Positions 1-8,259 of a stretch of DNA of 64,000 bases are shown in pieces; position 1 is the stretch's first letter, and every line of letters begins with the position of its first letter. This DNA comes from Bacillus carboniphilus (GTDB lineage Bacteria > Bacillota > Bacilli > Bacillales > JAIVKR01). The notes beneath the pieces are model-generated. The model was not told the origin of the DNA. It did not search any database and saw nothing but the letters and a program-made list of their open reading frames with translations. The position numbers were made by a program, and so were the translations under genes. The stretch covers positions 2,469,822 to 2,533,821 of the forward strand of contig NZ_CP129013.1 in NCBI RefSeq assembly GCF_020524035.2, in the 5' to 3' direction.

Positions 1-657
1 TTTCATGACCTCATCTACCGCTTCTTTCGTAGCAACACCTTCGTAAATCGTATAGATTGCTTCATTGATCATTGGCATAAGCACCCTGTTTGACACAAAA
101 CCAGGAAAATCATTTACTTCTACTGGTGTTTTATTTAGCTTTAATGTTAAATCGTGAACGATTTGATATGTCTGTTCTGACGTTGCTAACCCGCGAATGA
201 TTTCTACAAGTTTCATAACAGGAACCGGATTCATAAAGTGCATCCCTATGACGTTTTCTGCTCTTGTTGTCACCGCCGCGATTTCAGTAATTGGAAGAGA
301 AGATGTATTCGTTGCTAAAATAGTATGCTTTGGTGCAATTTCATCAAGTTGCTTGAAGATCGACTGTTTAATCTCCATATTTTCAACAGCTGCTTCAATT
401 ACTACATCAGCATCCTGCGCATCTTGAAGAGAGGCTGAAATCTTGATTTTCGTTAAGATTTCATTTACTTGGTTTTGATCCATCTTCCCTTTTTGGAGCT
501 GTTTAGATAGCTGCTTTTCTATTTGACTCAATCCAATTCTTGCCTTTTCTTGACTGATATCATTTAAAATAACGTTAAATCCAGATGAAGCAAGAACTTG
601 AGCAATTCCAGAGCCCATTTGCCCTGCCCCAATAACCATTATTTGTTTTAAACTCAT
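1..657 (-). CDS. mmgB: 3-hydroxybutyryl-CoA dehydrogenase, 3' end beyond window
   Basis: This is the NAD-dependent 3-hydroxyacyl-CoA dehydrogenase step of beta-oxidation, or acetoacetyl-CoA/3-hydroxybutyryl-CoA interconversion, in the cytoplasm. The first 219 codons are in the window. The N-terminal Rossmann motif GAGQMGSGIAQ follows MSLKQIMVI, and ATNTSSLPI, GMHFMNPVPVMKLVEI and NDFPGFVSNRVLMPM are classic family signatures, including the catalytic His region. The start ATG at 657 has GGGGAGAAG upstream. It lies 81 bp downstream of mmgA on the same strand, so the two probably share a transcript. The MmgB name follows the B. subtilis gene pair; in some species this orthologue is called hbd. 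Confidence 0.93.
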   Translation of the reverse strand, partial: MSLKQIMVIGAGQMGSGIAQVLASSGFNVILNDISQEKARIGLSQIEKQLSKQLQKGKMDQNQVNEILTKIKISASLQDAQDADVVIEAAVENMEIKQSIFKQLDEIAPKHTILATNTSSLPITEIAAVTTRAENVIGMHFMNPVPVMKLVEIIRGLATSEQTYQIVHDLTLKLNKTPVEVNDFPGFVSNRVLMPMINEAIYTIYEGVATKEAVDEVMK

Positions 658-738
658 GTACTTCTCCCCTTATTTCAAAATGAAACGTTATTGACAGACA
701 CTAGCCGTTTTTTTGTGTGTGGCAAAAAAACCGCGTAC

Positions 739-1917
739 TTATACTTGAACCATGATGGCATCACCTTGGCCACCACCACTACAGATTGCAGCAATCCCGA
801 TACCGCCCCCACGTCTTTTTAACTCGTGAATTAACGTAATGATGATCCTTGCACCACTTGCTCCAATCGGATGTCCAAGAGCAACTGCCCCACCATTTAC
901 GTTCACTTTTTCTTCCTCTATCCCAGCAATTTTAAGACTCGCTAATCCAACAGCTGAAAAAGCTTCATTCACTTCAAACAAATCAATTTCTTCAGGAGTT
1001 TTACCCGTTTTCTCTAAAAGTTTATTAATGACTAATCCAGGTGTCTTGGGGAAATCTTTCGCTTCAACTGCTAAAGTTGTATGATCAACAATCGTTGCTA
1101 GTGGCTGTAAGCCTTTCGCTTGTGCTTGTTCTTCATTCATTAACACAAGAGCAGCCGCTCCATCATTTACACCAGGAGCATTACCAGCTGTAATAGTGCC
1201 ATTATGCCCAAATACAGGCGCTAATTTCGAAAGCTTTTCATAGGAGGTATCTTTTCTTGGAGCTTCATCTTGATTGACAATCATTGGGGTTCCTTTTCGT
1301 TGTGGAACCTCAACTTGAATGATTTCATCATCAAATATTCCAGATTCCATTGCCTGAACGGCTCTTTCATGACTTCTTACAGCAAAACGATCTTGTTCTT
1401 CTCTCGTAATCTCTAACTCTTCCGCCGTTAAGTTTCCGTACTCACCCATATGTACCCCTTTAAAGCTACAGGTTAAGCCATCATTGACCATCAAATCTTT
1501 AACCGATGCATCTCCCATTCTTAACCCCCACCGTGCTTTTGGTAACATATAAGGAGCATTACTCATCGATTCCATCCCACCAGCAACTACAACCTCGTGA
1601 TCTCCTAATCGTATGAGTTGATCAGCTAAGGTCACACTTCTCATTCCAGAAGCACATACTTTATTGATCGTTTCAGTCGTCACTTCCCATGGCAAATCTG
1701 CATTTCTTGACGCTTGTCTTGATGGAAGTTGTCCTTGCCCCCCTTGTAATACAGTTCCTAAAATGACGTGGTCAACAGCATCTGCACTTACACTCGCTTT
1801 TGTTAATGCTTCTTTTATAGCCATCCCCCCAAGCTGTGACGCTGTTAATGAGCTTAAGCTTCCCCCAAATTTCCCAAAAGGTGTACGTACACCACTTAAA
1901 ATTACCGTTTTCGCCAT
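739..1917 (-). CDS. mmgA: Acetyl-CoA C-acetyltransferase (thiolase)
   Basis: A 392-aa degradative or biosynthetic thiolase that cleaves acetoacetyl-CoA or condenses two acetyl-CoA. The nucleophilic Cys is at about residue 88 (NKVCASGMRS), the catalytic His lies in GHPIGASGAR, and the second active-site Cys is in AAICSGGGQG near the C-terminus. The length is normal for the family. The gene sits between fadF and mmgB, all on the minus strand, forming a short fatty-acid degradation cluster. A cre-like box and a TATAAT sequence lie just upstream, which suggests carbon-catabolite repression, as known for mmgA of B. subtilis. Confidence 0.96.
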   Translation of the reverse strand: MAKTVILSGVRTPFGKFGGSLSSLTASQLGGMAIKEALTKASVSADAVDHVILGTVLQGGQGQLPSRQASRNADLPWEVTTETINKVCASGMRSVTLADQLIRLGDHEVVVAGGMESMSNAPYMLPKARWGLRMGDASVKDLMVNDGLTCSFKGVHMGEYGNLTAEELEITREEQDRFAVRSHERAVQAMESGIFDDEIIQVEVPQRKGTPMIVNQDEAPRKDTSYEKLSKLAPVFGHNGTITAGNAPGVNDGAAALVLMNEEQAQAKGLQPLATIVDHTTLAVEAKDFPKTPGLVINKLLEKTGKTPEEIDLFEVNEAFSAVGLASLKIAGIEEEKVNVNGGAVALGHPIGASGARIIITLIHELKRRGGGIGIAAICSGGGQGDAIMVQV

Positions 1918-1947
1918 TTCTCATATCCCCTTTGTTTTCGTTATTAT

Positions 1948-1962
1948 AGAAAGCGTTTTCAT
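1948..1962 (-). promoter_or_regulatory. CcpA cre box upstream of mmgA
   Basis: On the minus strand this reads ATGAAAACGCTTTCT, an almost perfect cre palindrome (WTGNAANCGNWNNCW). A TATAAT overlaps its downstream edge at 1943-1948. It is centred about 38 bp upstream of the mmgA start, so bound CcpA would block initiation. The call rests on consensus match and position. Confidence 0.75.
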
Positions 1963-2057
1963 AAACCTTACCCATCCGATACAAGATACGTCTATATCTT
2001 GTTATGTGTTTAAATTTCTATCATTCTAAAACATTTTGAAAACACATTATAAAGTAT

Positions 2058-2090
2058 GGCTAAAGGAAGGTAAAAATACCTTCCTTAGCC
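2058..2090 (-). terminator. Stem-loop between fadF and mmgA
   Basis: A 14-bp arm pair (GGCTAAGGAAGGTA and its complement with one bulged base) surrounds an A/T loop. There is no long U tract after it on the minus strand, so it may be a weak terminator or an mRNA-stabilising hairpin after fadF. The rest of 1918-2249 contains only the cre region and an ATATAGACGTAT-centred palindrome near 1981-2001. Confidence 0.5.
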
Positions 2091-2249
2091 CATATAGCTC
2101 AAGTTTTCAAGCAAGGCTAACGCCTCGCTCTTCTCAGACAGATTCAGTAGCTCCTCACAGTATGTCCCGTTATCTCGCCTAATTTTCGGGTTCCATGTTA
2201 AAAAAGTGAATGAACCTTTCATGTGACAAGCACATCATTATTTTCTTAT

Positions 2250-4361
2250 TTAAGATGCCATTTCGGATGAATCACTTGTTCCGAAAATCGATTTCTCTAA
2301 AAGCTCTGCAACATCATAAGTTCCGACTTTTTCTTCTACCTCTTTTGCTTTCGTACCATCACTTAACATCGTTAAACAGTATGGACAGCCAGAGCTGATA
2401 ACCGTTGGATTTACTTCTAGCGCTTGTTCAGTACGCGAAACGTTTACACGACTTCCCGTATCTTCTTCCATCCACATTAATCCTCCACCAGCTCCACAGC
2501 ACATGCCAGTTTCTCTGTTTCTATCCATCTCTACTAGCTTCACACCAGGAATCGCTTTTAAGATTTCACGAGGCGGATCATAAACTTCGTTATATCTTCC
2601 TAAATAACAAGAGTCGTGGAAGGTGATTGTTTCATTTACTTCGTGATTAGGTTTTAATTTTCCTTCTTTCACAAGATCCATTAACAGTTCTGTATGATGA
2701 TAAACCTCTGCTTCTAAACCGAAATCTGGGTATTCATTTTTAAATATATTGTAGGCATGAGGATCTGTTGTAATAATCTTTTTCACACCATTTTTTTCAA
2801 ACTCTTCAATATTTTTTGTCGCTAGCTCTTGGAATAAAAATTCATTTCCAAGACGGCGAGGTGTATCTCCAGAGTTTTTCTCTTTGTTTCCTAAAATAGC
2901 AAATTTCACGCCTGCTTCATTTAATAGTTTAGCAAACGACAAAGCTATTTTTTGACTTCGATTGTCATAGGATCCCATTGAACCAACCCAGAATAAATAA
3001 TCAAATTCTTCACCCGATTTTTTCAATTCTTTAACGGTCGGTACGTGAACATCTTCCCTAGCCTCACGCCACGTTTCACGTTCTTTTCTATTTAATCCCC
3101 AAGGATTTCCTTGACGTTCGATATTTTGCATCGCCCGCTGAGCATCTGGATCCATTTTCCCTTCTGTTAAGACGAGATAACGGCGTAAATCAATAATCTT
3201 ATCCACATGTTCATTCATAACTGGACATTGATCCTCACAGTTACGACAGGTCGTACAAGCCCAAATTTCTTCTTCCGTAATGACTTCACCGATAAGGCTT
3301 GGATTATACATAGAAGTCGCTGCTGCTTCTTGTGAGGCTGCAGACATTTTGGCAATTTGATTTCCTTGAGTGTTGGAAAAAGCCATTGCCGGAACCCATG
3401 GTGACTTGGAGGTCACTGCTGCCCCTGTAAAAGTTAAATGATCACGTAGCTTAATAATTAAATCCATTGGTGAAAGCATTTTTCCTGTTCCAGTAGCCGG
3501 GCACATGTTTGTGCAACGACCACACTCCACACAAGCATATAAATCAACTAATTGGTCTTGACGGAATTCCTCAATTCTACCTACCCCAAATGTTTCTTGC
3601 GTTTCATCTTCAAAATCAATTTTCTCAAGTTTACCAGGGTTCGATAAACGGTTTAAGAAAACGTTAGCAGGTCCTGCTAATAAATGAGCGTGCTTTGATT
3701 GAGGAACATACACTAAAAATGTTAGTAAAATTAATAAGTGAATCCACCAAGAAATATAAAAGATGGTGATAGCAGCTCCTTCAGGTATAGAGCTAAAAAT
3801 AAAGGCAACTCCTGAAGCAATTGGCTCAGTCCATGATAATTCATGACCGTGCCAAATTTTATCCATTCCATTCCCAAGTAGTACAGATAACATTAATCCG
3901 CCAATAAAAATAAGCACAAGTCCAGCTTTGAATCCTCGTTTTAAACGAACAAGCTTTTCAATATAGCGGCGATAAAACGCCCAAACAACAGCCACTAAGA
4001 TTGTAAACGTGACGATTTCTTGAAAGAAAGTAAACGCAGGGTAAACCGGTCCTAAAGGAAGGTGTTTCCCAGGCACCAAACCTTTAATGATAAAATCGAT
4101 CGCCCCAAATTGGACAAGAATAAAGCCATAAAAAAACATGACATGGATGGCTCCACTTTTCTTATCCTTCAATAGTTTTTTCTGACCAAAAACATTCACC
4201 CATATTTTTTGCAAACGTTCCTTCACTTTATTATCAAACTCTACTTTTTTACCAAGTTTAATATATGCGACTCTTGTTTTAACCAAGTAGACAAATAAAG
4301 AAATGCCGTAAGCGGTTACAAGTAAAAATGCGATGAAGTTGATCCAAAGTAGCACGTTCAT
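2250..4361 (-). CDS. fadF: FadF-type iron-sulfur oxidoreductase
   Basis: A 703-aa membrane-bound Fe-S oxidoreductase thought to pass electrons from acyl-CoA dehydrogenase/ETF to the respiratory chain during fatty-acid oxidation. The N-terminal third has several membrane helices. It is followed by two ferredoxin-like clusters, CVECGRCTNMCP (about residue 278) and CTTCRNCEDQCP (about 370). The C-terminal half carries two heterodisulfide-reductase-type CCG segments: DSCYLGRYN followed by GMCCGAGGG, then SSGCPYC. This layout matches YwjF/FadF. A FadR-type operator overlaps its promoter. The ATG at 4361 has AGGGGGATC just upstream. Confidence 0.93.
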   Translation of the reverse strand: MNVLLWINFIAFLLVTAYGISLFVYLVKTRVAYIKLGKKVEFDNKVKERLQKIWVNVFGQKKLLKDKKSGAIHVMFFYGFILVQFGAIDFIIKGLVPGKHLPLGPVYPAFTFFQEIVTFTILVAVVWAFYRRYIEKLVRLKRGFKAGLVLIFIGGLMLSVLLGNGMDKIWHGHELSWTEPIASGVAFIFSSIPEGAAITIFYISWWIHLLILLTFLVYVPQSKHAHLLAGPANVFLNRLSNPGKLEKIDFEDETQETFGVGRIEEFRQDQLVDLYACVECGRCTNMCPATGTGKMLSPMDLIIKLRDHLTFTGAAVTSKSPWVPAMAFSNTQGNQIAKMSAASQEAAATSMYNPSLIGEVITEEEIWACTTCRNCEDQCPVMNEHVDKIIDLRRYLVLTEGKMDPDAQRAMQNIERQGNPWGLNRKERETWREAREDVHVPTVKELKKSGEEFDYLFWVGSMGSYDNRSQKIALSFAKLLNEAGVKFAILGNKEKNSGDTPRRLGNEFLFQELATKNIEEFEKNGVKKIITTDPHAYNIFKNEYPDFGLEAEVYHHTELLMDLVKEGKLKPNHEVNETITFHDSCYLGRYNEVYDPPREILKAIPGVKLVEMDRNRETGMCCGAGGGLMWMEEDTGSRVNVSRTEQALEVNPTVISSGCPYCLTMLSDGTKAKEVEEKVGTYDVAELLEKSIFGTSDSSEMAS

Positions 4362-4441
4362 TAAGATCCCCCTTTGTTGTTGTGAATTTACATAACTCCC
4401 TATGTCAAAAAAATAAAATTTTCTGACGTCTCCCTACTCCC

Positions 4442-4469
4442 ATTATATAATGAATGAGCATTCAGTCAA
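4442..4469 (-). promoter_or_regulatory. fadF sigma-A promoter overlapped by FadR operator
   Basis: The minus strand reads TTGACT, 16 nt, TATAAT. A FadR-type site (plus strand 4451-4468, TGAATGAGCATTCAGTCA) lies inside the promoter. Its half-sites TGAATGA and TCAGTCA flank a 4-bp spacer, as in the TGAATGANTANTCATTCA consensus of the Bacillus TetR-family repressor FadR. This implies repression that long-chain acyl-CoA relieves. Confidence 0.85.
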
Positions 4470-4792
4470 TCCTTTGAGACATTTTTTTCATAGAGGATTG
4501 TAAGTTTATTGCTTTATTGATGTTCATTTATTTTGATGAAGTAAATTTTGTTCATGGTACTTTTATGGGGATATTCATGACCTTAGGATCTTGGTGTGGT
4601 TCTATTTTTGCTCTATGAAAAGGGTAAAATATTTGAGAATCTTGTTTATTTGCATTTCAATTATTTTAGTTTGCAAACATATTTTTGATTATTTAAAAAT
4701 GATTTAACCAGAATGGTAATTTAAGTGCAACTGCAGAAAGAAAATTAAGAAACATTGTTCCCTAAACAGTTCAAACTCTTTTTCCTAAAACG
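4470..4792. other. Intergenic, no recognised feature
   Basis: AT-rich sequence between the fadF promoter and the DUF1697 gene. I see no plausible coding frame or strong hairpin. It marks the left edge of the accessory region that separates fadF from clsB. Confidence 0.5.
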
Positions 4793-5365
4793 TCAATTAT
4801 ATGATTTTTCATCAAGTTCTTCAACCATACTTAAAAGTTTATTTATTGTCCTCCAATTACGGATAGTTGCTGGAACATCAAGCTTTGTTAAATTATTGTT
4901 AAGCTTAGAGTTTCGAATACTGTCATGAAATAAAAGGTAGACATCTCTCCCTATTATGACGCAATGTTCTTTATTATTTGTATAAGATAAGAGTTTATCT
5001 TTACTGACCACTGAAGGTGCTTCTGGTAACATAGCAACATACAAACATTCGCCCTTTGCTGAATCAGATGCACTTGAAATATCTTGTTCATTAAAAGGTA
5101 GTCCATAAACAATTCCATGAAGTTGTTTTGCCGTCCTGATAACAACAGTACTTACCACTCCAAAATCTTCTTTAATTTTATAGTGGATTTTCTTTTGTAA
5201 ACTCTCTTCTGATTCCTCGGACTCAAAGAGAATATTTCCACTTTGAATATATGTTTTGATGTTCTCTAGACCTAGTTGTTTAAGTGAATTCTTTAATTCT
5301 GCCATTCTTATTTTATTATGTCCTCCAACGTTAATCCCTCTTAGTAGTGCTATATATCTAACCAT
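4793..5365 (-). CDS. DUF1697 family protein
   Basis: A 190-aa protein of the DUF1697 family, whose biochemical function is not established. The N-terminus MVRYIALLRGINVGGHNKI is the family hallmark, followed by SGNILFES and a C-terminal NNLTKLDVPATIRNWRTINKL segment, also typical. A longer frame extends 16 codons upstream, but the ATG at 5365 is preferred because it is preceded by GAAGGGAGAG and starts exactly at the conserved family N-terminus. It stands alone, with about 195 bp to the next minus-strand gene. Confidence 0.88.
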   Translation of the reverse strand: MVRYIALLRGINVGGHNKIRMAELKNSLKQLGLENIKTYIQSGNILFESEESEESLQKKIHYKIKEDFGVVSTVVIRTAKQLHGIVYGLPFNEQDISSASDSAKGECLYVAMLPEAPSVVSKDKLLSYTNNKEHCVIIGRDVYLLFHDSIRNSKLNNNLTKLDVPATIRNWRTINKLLSMVEELDEKSYN

Positions 5366-5560
5366 CCTAACTCTCCCTTCATTTAGCTTTTTAATAGATA
5401 AGACACGTTTCACATTATTTGAGGTGTTGTGATTCTTGACACTTACCAGTTATGTGATTCTTATTCCTAATAAATTCTACAGTCGTTAATGTCTTAGTTG
5501 TAAAACTTCCATCCTTATATGCCTTTTAACAAATTCTTTTTCAGGAGAAAGTAAAATGGC

Positions 5561-5923
5561 TCATTTAATACAATAAGAATCAATTCTTTGTAGTTCATTT
5601 TTTTCATTAAAAATATAGACATCACAGGCAGAAACAAAAGATAGTTGTTCACCATTGCGAATAAATTCAGCTGTTCCATTTACTGCAACACAGTTTTTTT
5701 CAGAAATTATATTCAAAGTAGTGAAATTTGTCGTTATTGTTTTGAAATAATTTGAAGTTTGTTTGCATTTTTCTATCACAGCTTCCCTGCCTACTAAGGT
5801 TTTTTCACCAACAATATTCCATTCAATCATTTTTGACAAGAATGGGAAAGTAGGCTCGAAATTCCCTCTCGAAAATGACTCTGCTATTTGTTTTTGCTTA
5901 AGAACAAAGCTTTCTGAAGTCAT
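5561..5923 (-). CDS. SnoaL/NTF2-like protein
   Basis: A 120-aa protein resembling the SnoaL-like/NTF2 fold: an N-terminal helix (KQKQIAESFSRGNFEPTFPFL), MIEWNIVG, LVGREAVIEKCK and a beta-rich C-terminal half ending DVYIFNEKNELQRIDSYC. Members are ligand-binding or isomerase-like proteins and the substrate cannot be read here. The start has a strong AGGGGGATG site. The call rests on overall pattern, not on catalytic residues. Confidence 0.7.
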   Translation of the reverse strand: MTSESFVLKQKQIAESFSRGNFEPTFPFLSKMIEWNIVGEKTLVGREAVIEKCKQTSNYFKTITTNFTTLNIISEKNCVAVNGTAEFIRNGEQLSFVSACDVYIFNEKNELQRIDSYCIK

Positions 5924-5959
5924 AGTTCACATCCCCCTCGAATAATTAGATAACCTTTA

Positions 5960-6016
5960 TTACTTAATTTCTTCAAATTCTCTTTTAATCCTGTATATCG
6001 TGTTTCGAGCAAGTCT
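5960..6016 (-). pseudogene. Remnant of a serine recombinase C-terminus
   Basis: Read on the minus strand this gives LARNTIYRIKREFEEIK and a stop. It closely matches the C-terminal helix-turn-helix end of the intact recombinase at 43552-44157 (VARNTIYKIKRELGK). No frame continues upstream. It is the decayed tail of a related resolvase left near the island's left edge. Confidence 0.75.
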
Positions 6017-6344
6017 ATTTCATTCAGTTGTTAGATAATTAATTACTGCAATTACAGCACTTAAACAAACTTATGTACTGTTTTTTATAAGATGAACAAC
6101 CATATATTTTATTCCAAATCACTCTGGGAATTCTTACATAAAACTTGATTTGCATACTTTCTTAATACTTTCTCTATAAAGCCTACTGCATTTTTTCTCA
6201 CTTGGTAATGTTATTTGAATAAATACTTCATCACCCATTATTAAGGTAACAGTTGGTACATTTCATCTCTCTATCTAGAAACATAGTAATCTTCCCATTT
6301 TCTTTTCAGTCGTATTCAAAATCATATCATCATATTAAGGTGTT
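6017..6344. other. Intergenic, no recognised feature
   Basis: AT-rich sequence between the recombinase remnant and the AbrB-like gene. No coding frame or hairpin stands out. It may contain further decayed recombinase or mobile-element sequence that cannot be recognised by eye. Confidence 0.4.
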
Positions 6345-6671
6345 TTACGTGTTGCCTTTCTCTTTCTCCTCTTTAAAAGCCTTATATATCAGAGTGTTTT
6401 CAATGCGTTCAATCTCTTTTTTGAGATAGTCAATTCCTTCTGTGCTCACAGATAATTGACCATTACACAGATCAAAAAGGTAGTTCGATTTTTCGCCAGT
6501 AACTATACAAGAATCAGGTGGTTCATCATATTTCTTAAGTACAATAGAATCCTCATCAATAAATATTTCCAAAGGATCATTTAGCTTTATATCTAATCGT
6601 TTTCGTATTCCGCTAGGAAGGGTAACTCTACCTAATCTATCCATTTTTCTGCTCATAAAAGAAGTATCCAT
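6345..6671 (-). CDS. AbrB-like transition-state regulator
   Basis: A 108-aa DNA-binding protein of the AbrB/Abh family. The N-terminal swapped-hairpin domain is clear: SRKMDRLGRVTLPSGIRKRL, then DPLEIFIDEDSIVLKKY. It is followed by the C-terminal AbrB-type CIVTGEKSN and a helix ISTEGIDYL-like segment (here VSTEGIDYLKKEIERI). Such proteins repress stationary-phase and antimicrobial genes. The gene has GGAGGAAC before its start. It stands alone beside a broken drug exporter, and its targets cannot be inferred from the sequence. Confidence 0.88.
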   Translation of the reverse strand: MDTSFMSRKMDRLGRVTLPSGIRKRLDIKLNDPLEIFIDEDSIVLKKYDEPPDSCIVTGEKSNYLFDLCNGQLSVSTEGIDYLKKEIERIENTLIYKAFKEEKEKGNT

Positions 6672-6781
6672 TTAATGTTCCTCCTATGCTGTATATAACA
6701 ATAAATATGTGCGCACTTACTTTAAAGTTTAGACAAGATACCTTGTCACTAGTCCCGATACATATTAAACTTGTGGGACTG

Positions 6782-7978
6782 TTAAACTTCTAAACTAGAT
6801 TTCTGCACCATTTTCTTTTGATGTTCTACTTTAAAATAAACGATGCAACTTAAAAAAATGAATACTACACTTGATAAATACATGAGCCCATATCCTATGT
6901 AATTAGCGATTAATCCAAGAATAATGGCTCCTGAAGATATTCCAATGTCAATCCCCATAAAATAAGTAGATGTTGCTGTTCCTCTTTTTTCATTTGGAAC
7001 CAACTCTAACATCGTAGCATGTAAACTTGGAAGGATAAATCCGAAACCTAATCCAATTAGTAATGCTGAGATCTGGAAGGTAAGTGCTGATTCAGTTAAA
7101 CCTAGGAACAAAACCCCCATAAATGAAAAGATAAATCCAGGATATACTACATATAAAGAATTCAATCTATCTGCAATTTTACCTGATATAGGACGTGACA
7201 GGATTAAAGCAATGGACATAATCCCTAAAAAATAACCTGATAAATCAACATTCCCTTTTTCTTGAGCATACAATGAGATAAAAGAGACAATTCCTCCATA
7301 GATAATATATAGAAGTCCTGATGCGATTGAAATTGGCAAAACCTTCACCTCAAAAAACTCTTTCCATTTGGTTTTTGATGTTTTATTGCTTTCTTCTTTT
7401 TTTAGTTGAGTTCTCATTCAATTCTACTTTGATAAAGTATCCAAGTAGTAAACTAAGAATGGCAAAAGATGAACAAGTAAGAAACAAAATATTGTAGTTA
7501 AAGATTTGGAGTATAAATAAACCTAATAGTGGGCCCACAATCATAGCAATGCTTGCAAATGAACTATAATATCCCATTCCCTCAGCTCTACGTTCTTGCG
7601 GGATAATATCTGCTGCCATAGTTCCAGAAGCTGTTGTAGCCATACCAAATCCAAACCCATGCACAAACCTTAAAAAGAAAAAGAAAAGAAGTCCTTTGAT
7701 ACCTATATAGAGGAACATACATACTGCAAATAACATTCTAGCAATCAAAAACACTTTTTTTCTTCCATATTGATCTAGCCACTTTCCAGATAAAGGACGA
7801 GAAAAAATCTGCGCGCTGCTGAAAATAGACCAATAATAAGACCTACGTGCTTTTCTTCCCCATTCAATATTTCTACAATAAACAGAGGCATAGTAGGTAA
7901 TAACATATAAAAACTTCCATACATAAAAAGGTTACTAAGGGATAGGAATATAAAATCTTTCGTCCATAGTTTTTTCAA
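6782..7978 (-). pseudogene. MFS exporter, two frameshifts
   Basis: A 12-TM major-facilitator drug exporter whose reading frame is broken twice. It starts at a TTG (7978) with CTCCTCC-complement GGAGGAG six bases upstream, giving LKKLWTKDFIFLSLSNLF. After GLIIGLFSAA the frame shifts in a GCGCGC run (7811-7816). The restored frame reads QIFSRPLSGKWLDQYGRKKV, the family's loop 2-3 motif. It breaks again in an A7 run near 7400 before the second half, which contains ISRPISGKIADR-like sequence. It is divergent from the peptide/TPR unit. Either a recent pseudogene or two sequencing errors. Confidence 0.8.
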
Positions 7979-8040
7979 AAAATCTCCTCCTCTATTAAAA
8001 TATATCAAATATATAAACAAAATTAAATATATAAAATATA

Positions 8041-8069
8041 TTGACAATTTAATTTCAGAATATTAAACT
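8041..8069 (+). promoter_or_regulatory. Sigma-A-like promoter for the small peptide/TPR unit
   Basis: TTGACA at 8041-8046 and TAAACT at 8064-8069 are separated by 17 nt, about 34 bp upstream of the 8103 ORF. The -35 is perfect and the -10 weak. The flanking 7995-8040 region is an A/T alternating tract that could hold a divergent promoter. Confidence 0.45.
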
Positions 8070-8102
8070 AATTATATTACATATGGAAAGGGGTGGATTA
8101 AT

Positions 8103-8156
8103 ATGATGAAATTTACTACTTCTACTGTAGACAAACTTCTTGCTCTTTTCCCATAA
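8103..8156 (+). CDS. Possible 17-aa leader or signalling peptide
   Basis: The ORF reads MMKFTTSTVDKLLALFP and stop. It is preceded by a strong GGAAAGGGGTGG ribosome-binding sequence at 8083-8094 and a TTGACA promoter. A 13-bp hairpin with a U-rich tail follows it, and the TPR gene comes after that. This could be a leader peptide in an attenuator, a small secreted or modified peptide, or a peptide partner of the TPR protein. It has no classical signal peptide. No known family is recognised, so this is inference from ribosome-binding site and context. Confidence 0.45.
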   Translation: MMKFTTSTVDKLLALFP

Positions 8157-8172
8157 TATTTAATGGCCTACA

Positions 8173-8226
8173 AAATAGTGAATCCTTTTATTTGAGTGAA
8201 CTCTCTTATAAGGGGATTCACTATTT
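8173..8226 (+). terminator. Hairpin with U-rich tail between peptide ORF and TPR gene
   Basis: Perfect 13-bp arms (AAATAGTGAATCC and its complement) flank a 28-nt loop and are followed by GTTTTATATTTTT. It ends 33 bp before the TPR start. The position suits an attenuator that lets only part of the transcription reach the TPR gene. Confidence 0.65.
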
Positions 8227-8259
8227 GTTTTATATTTTTAAAAATAAGGAGGAATATAT

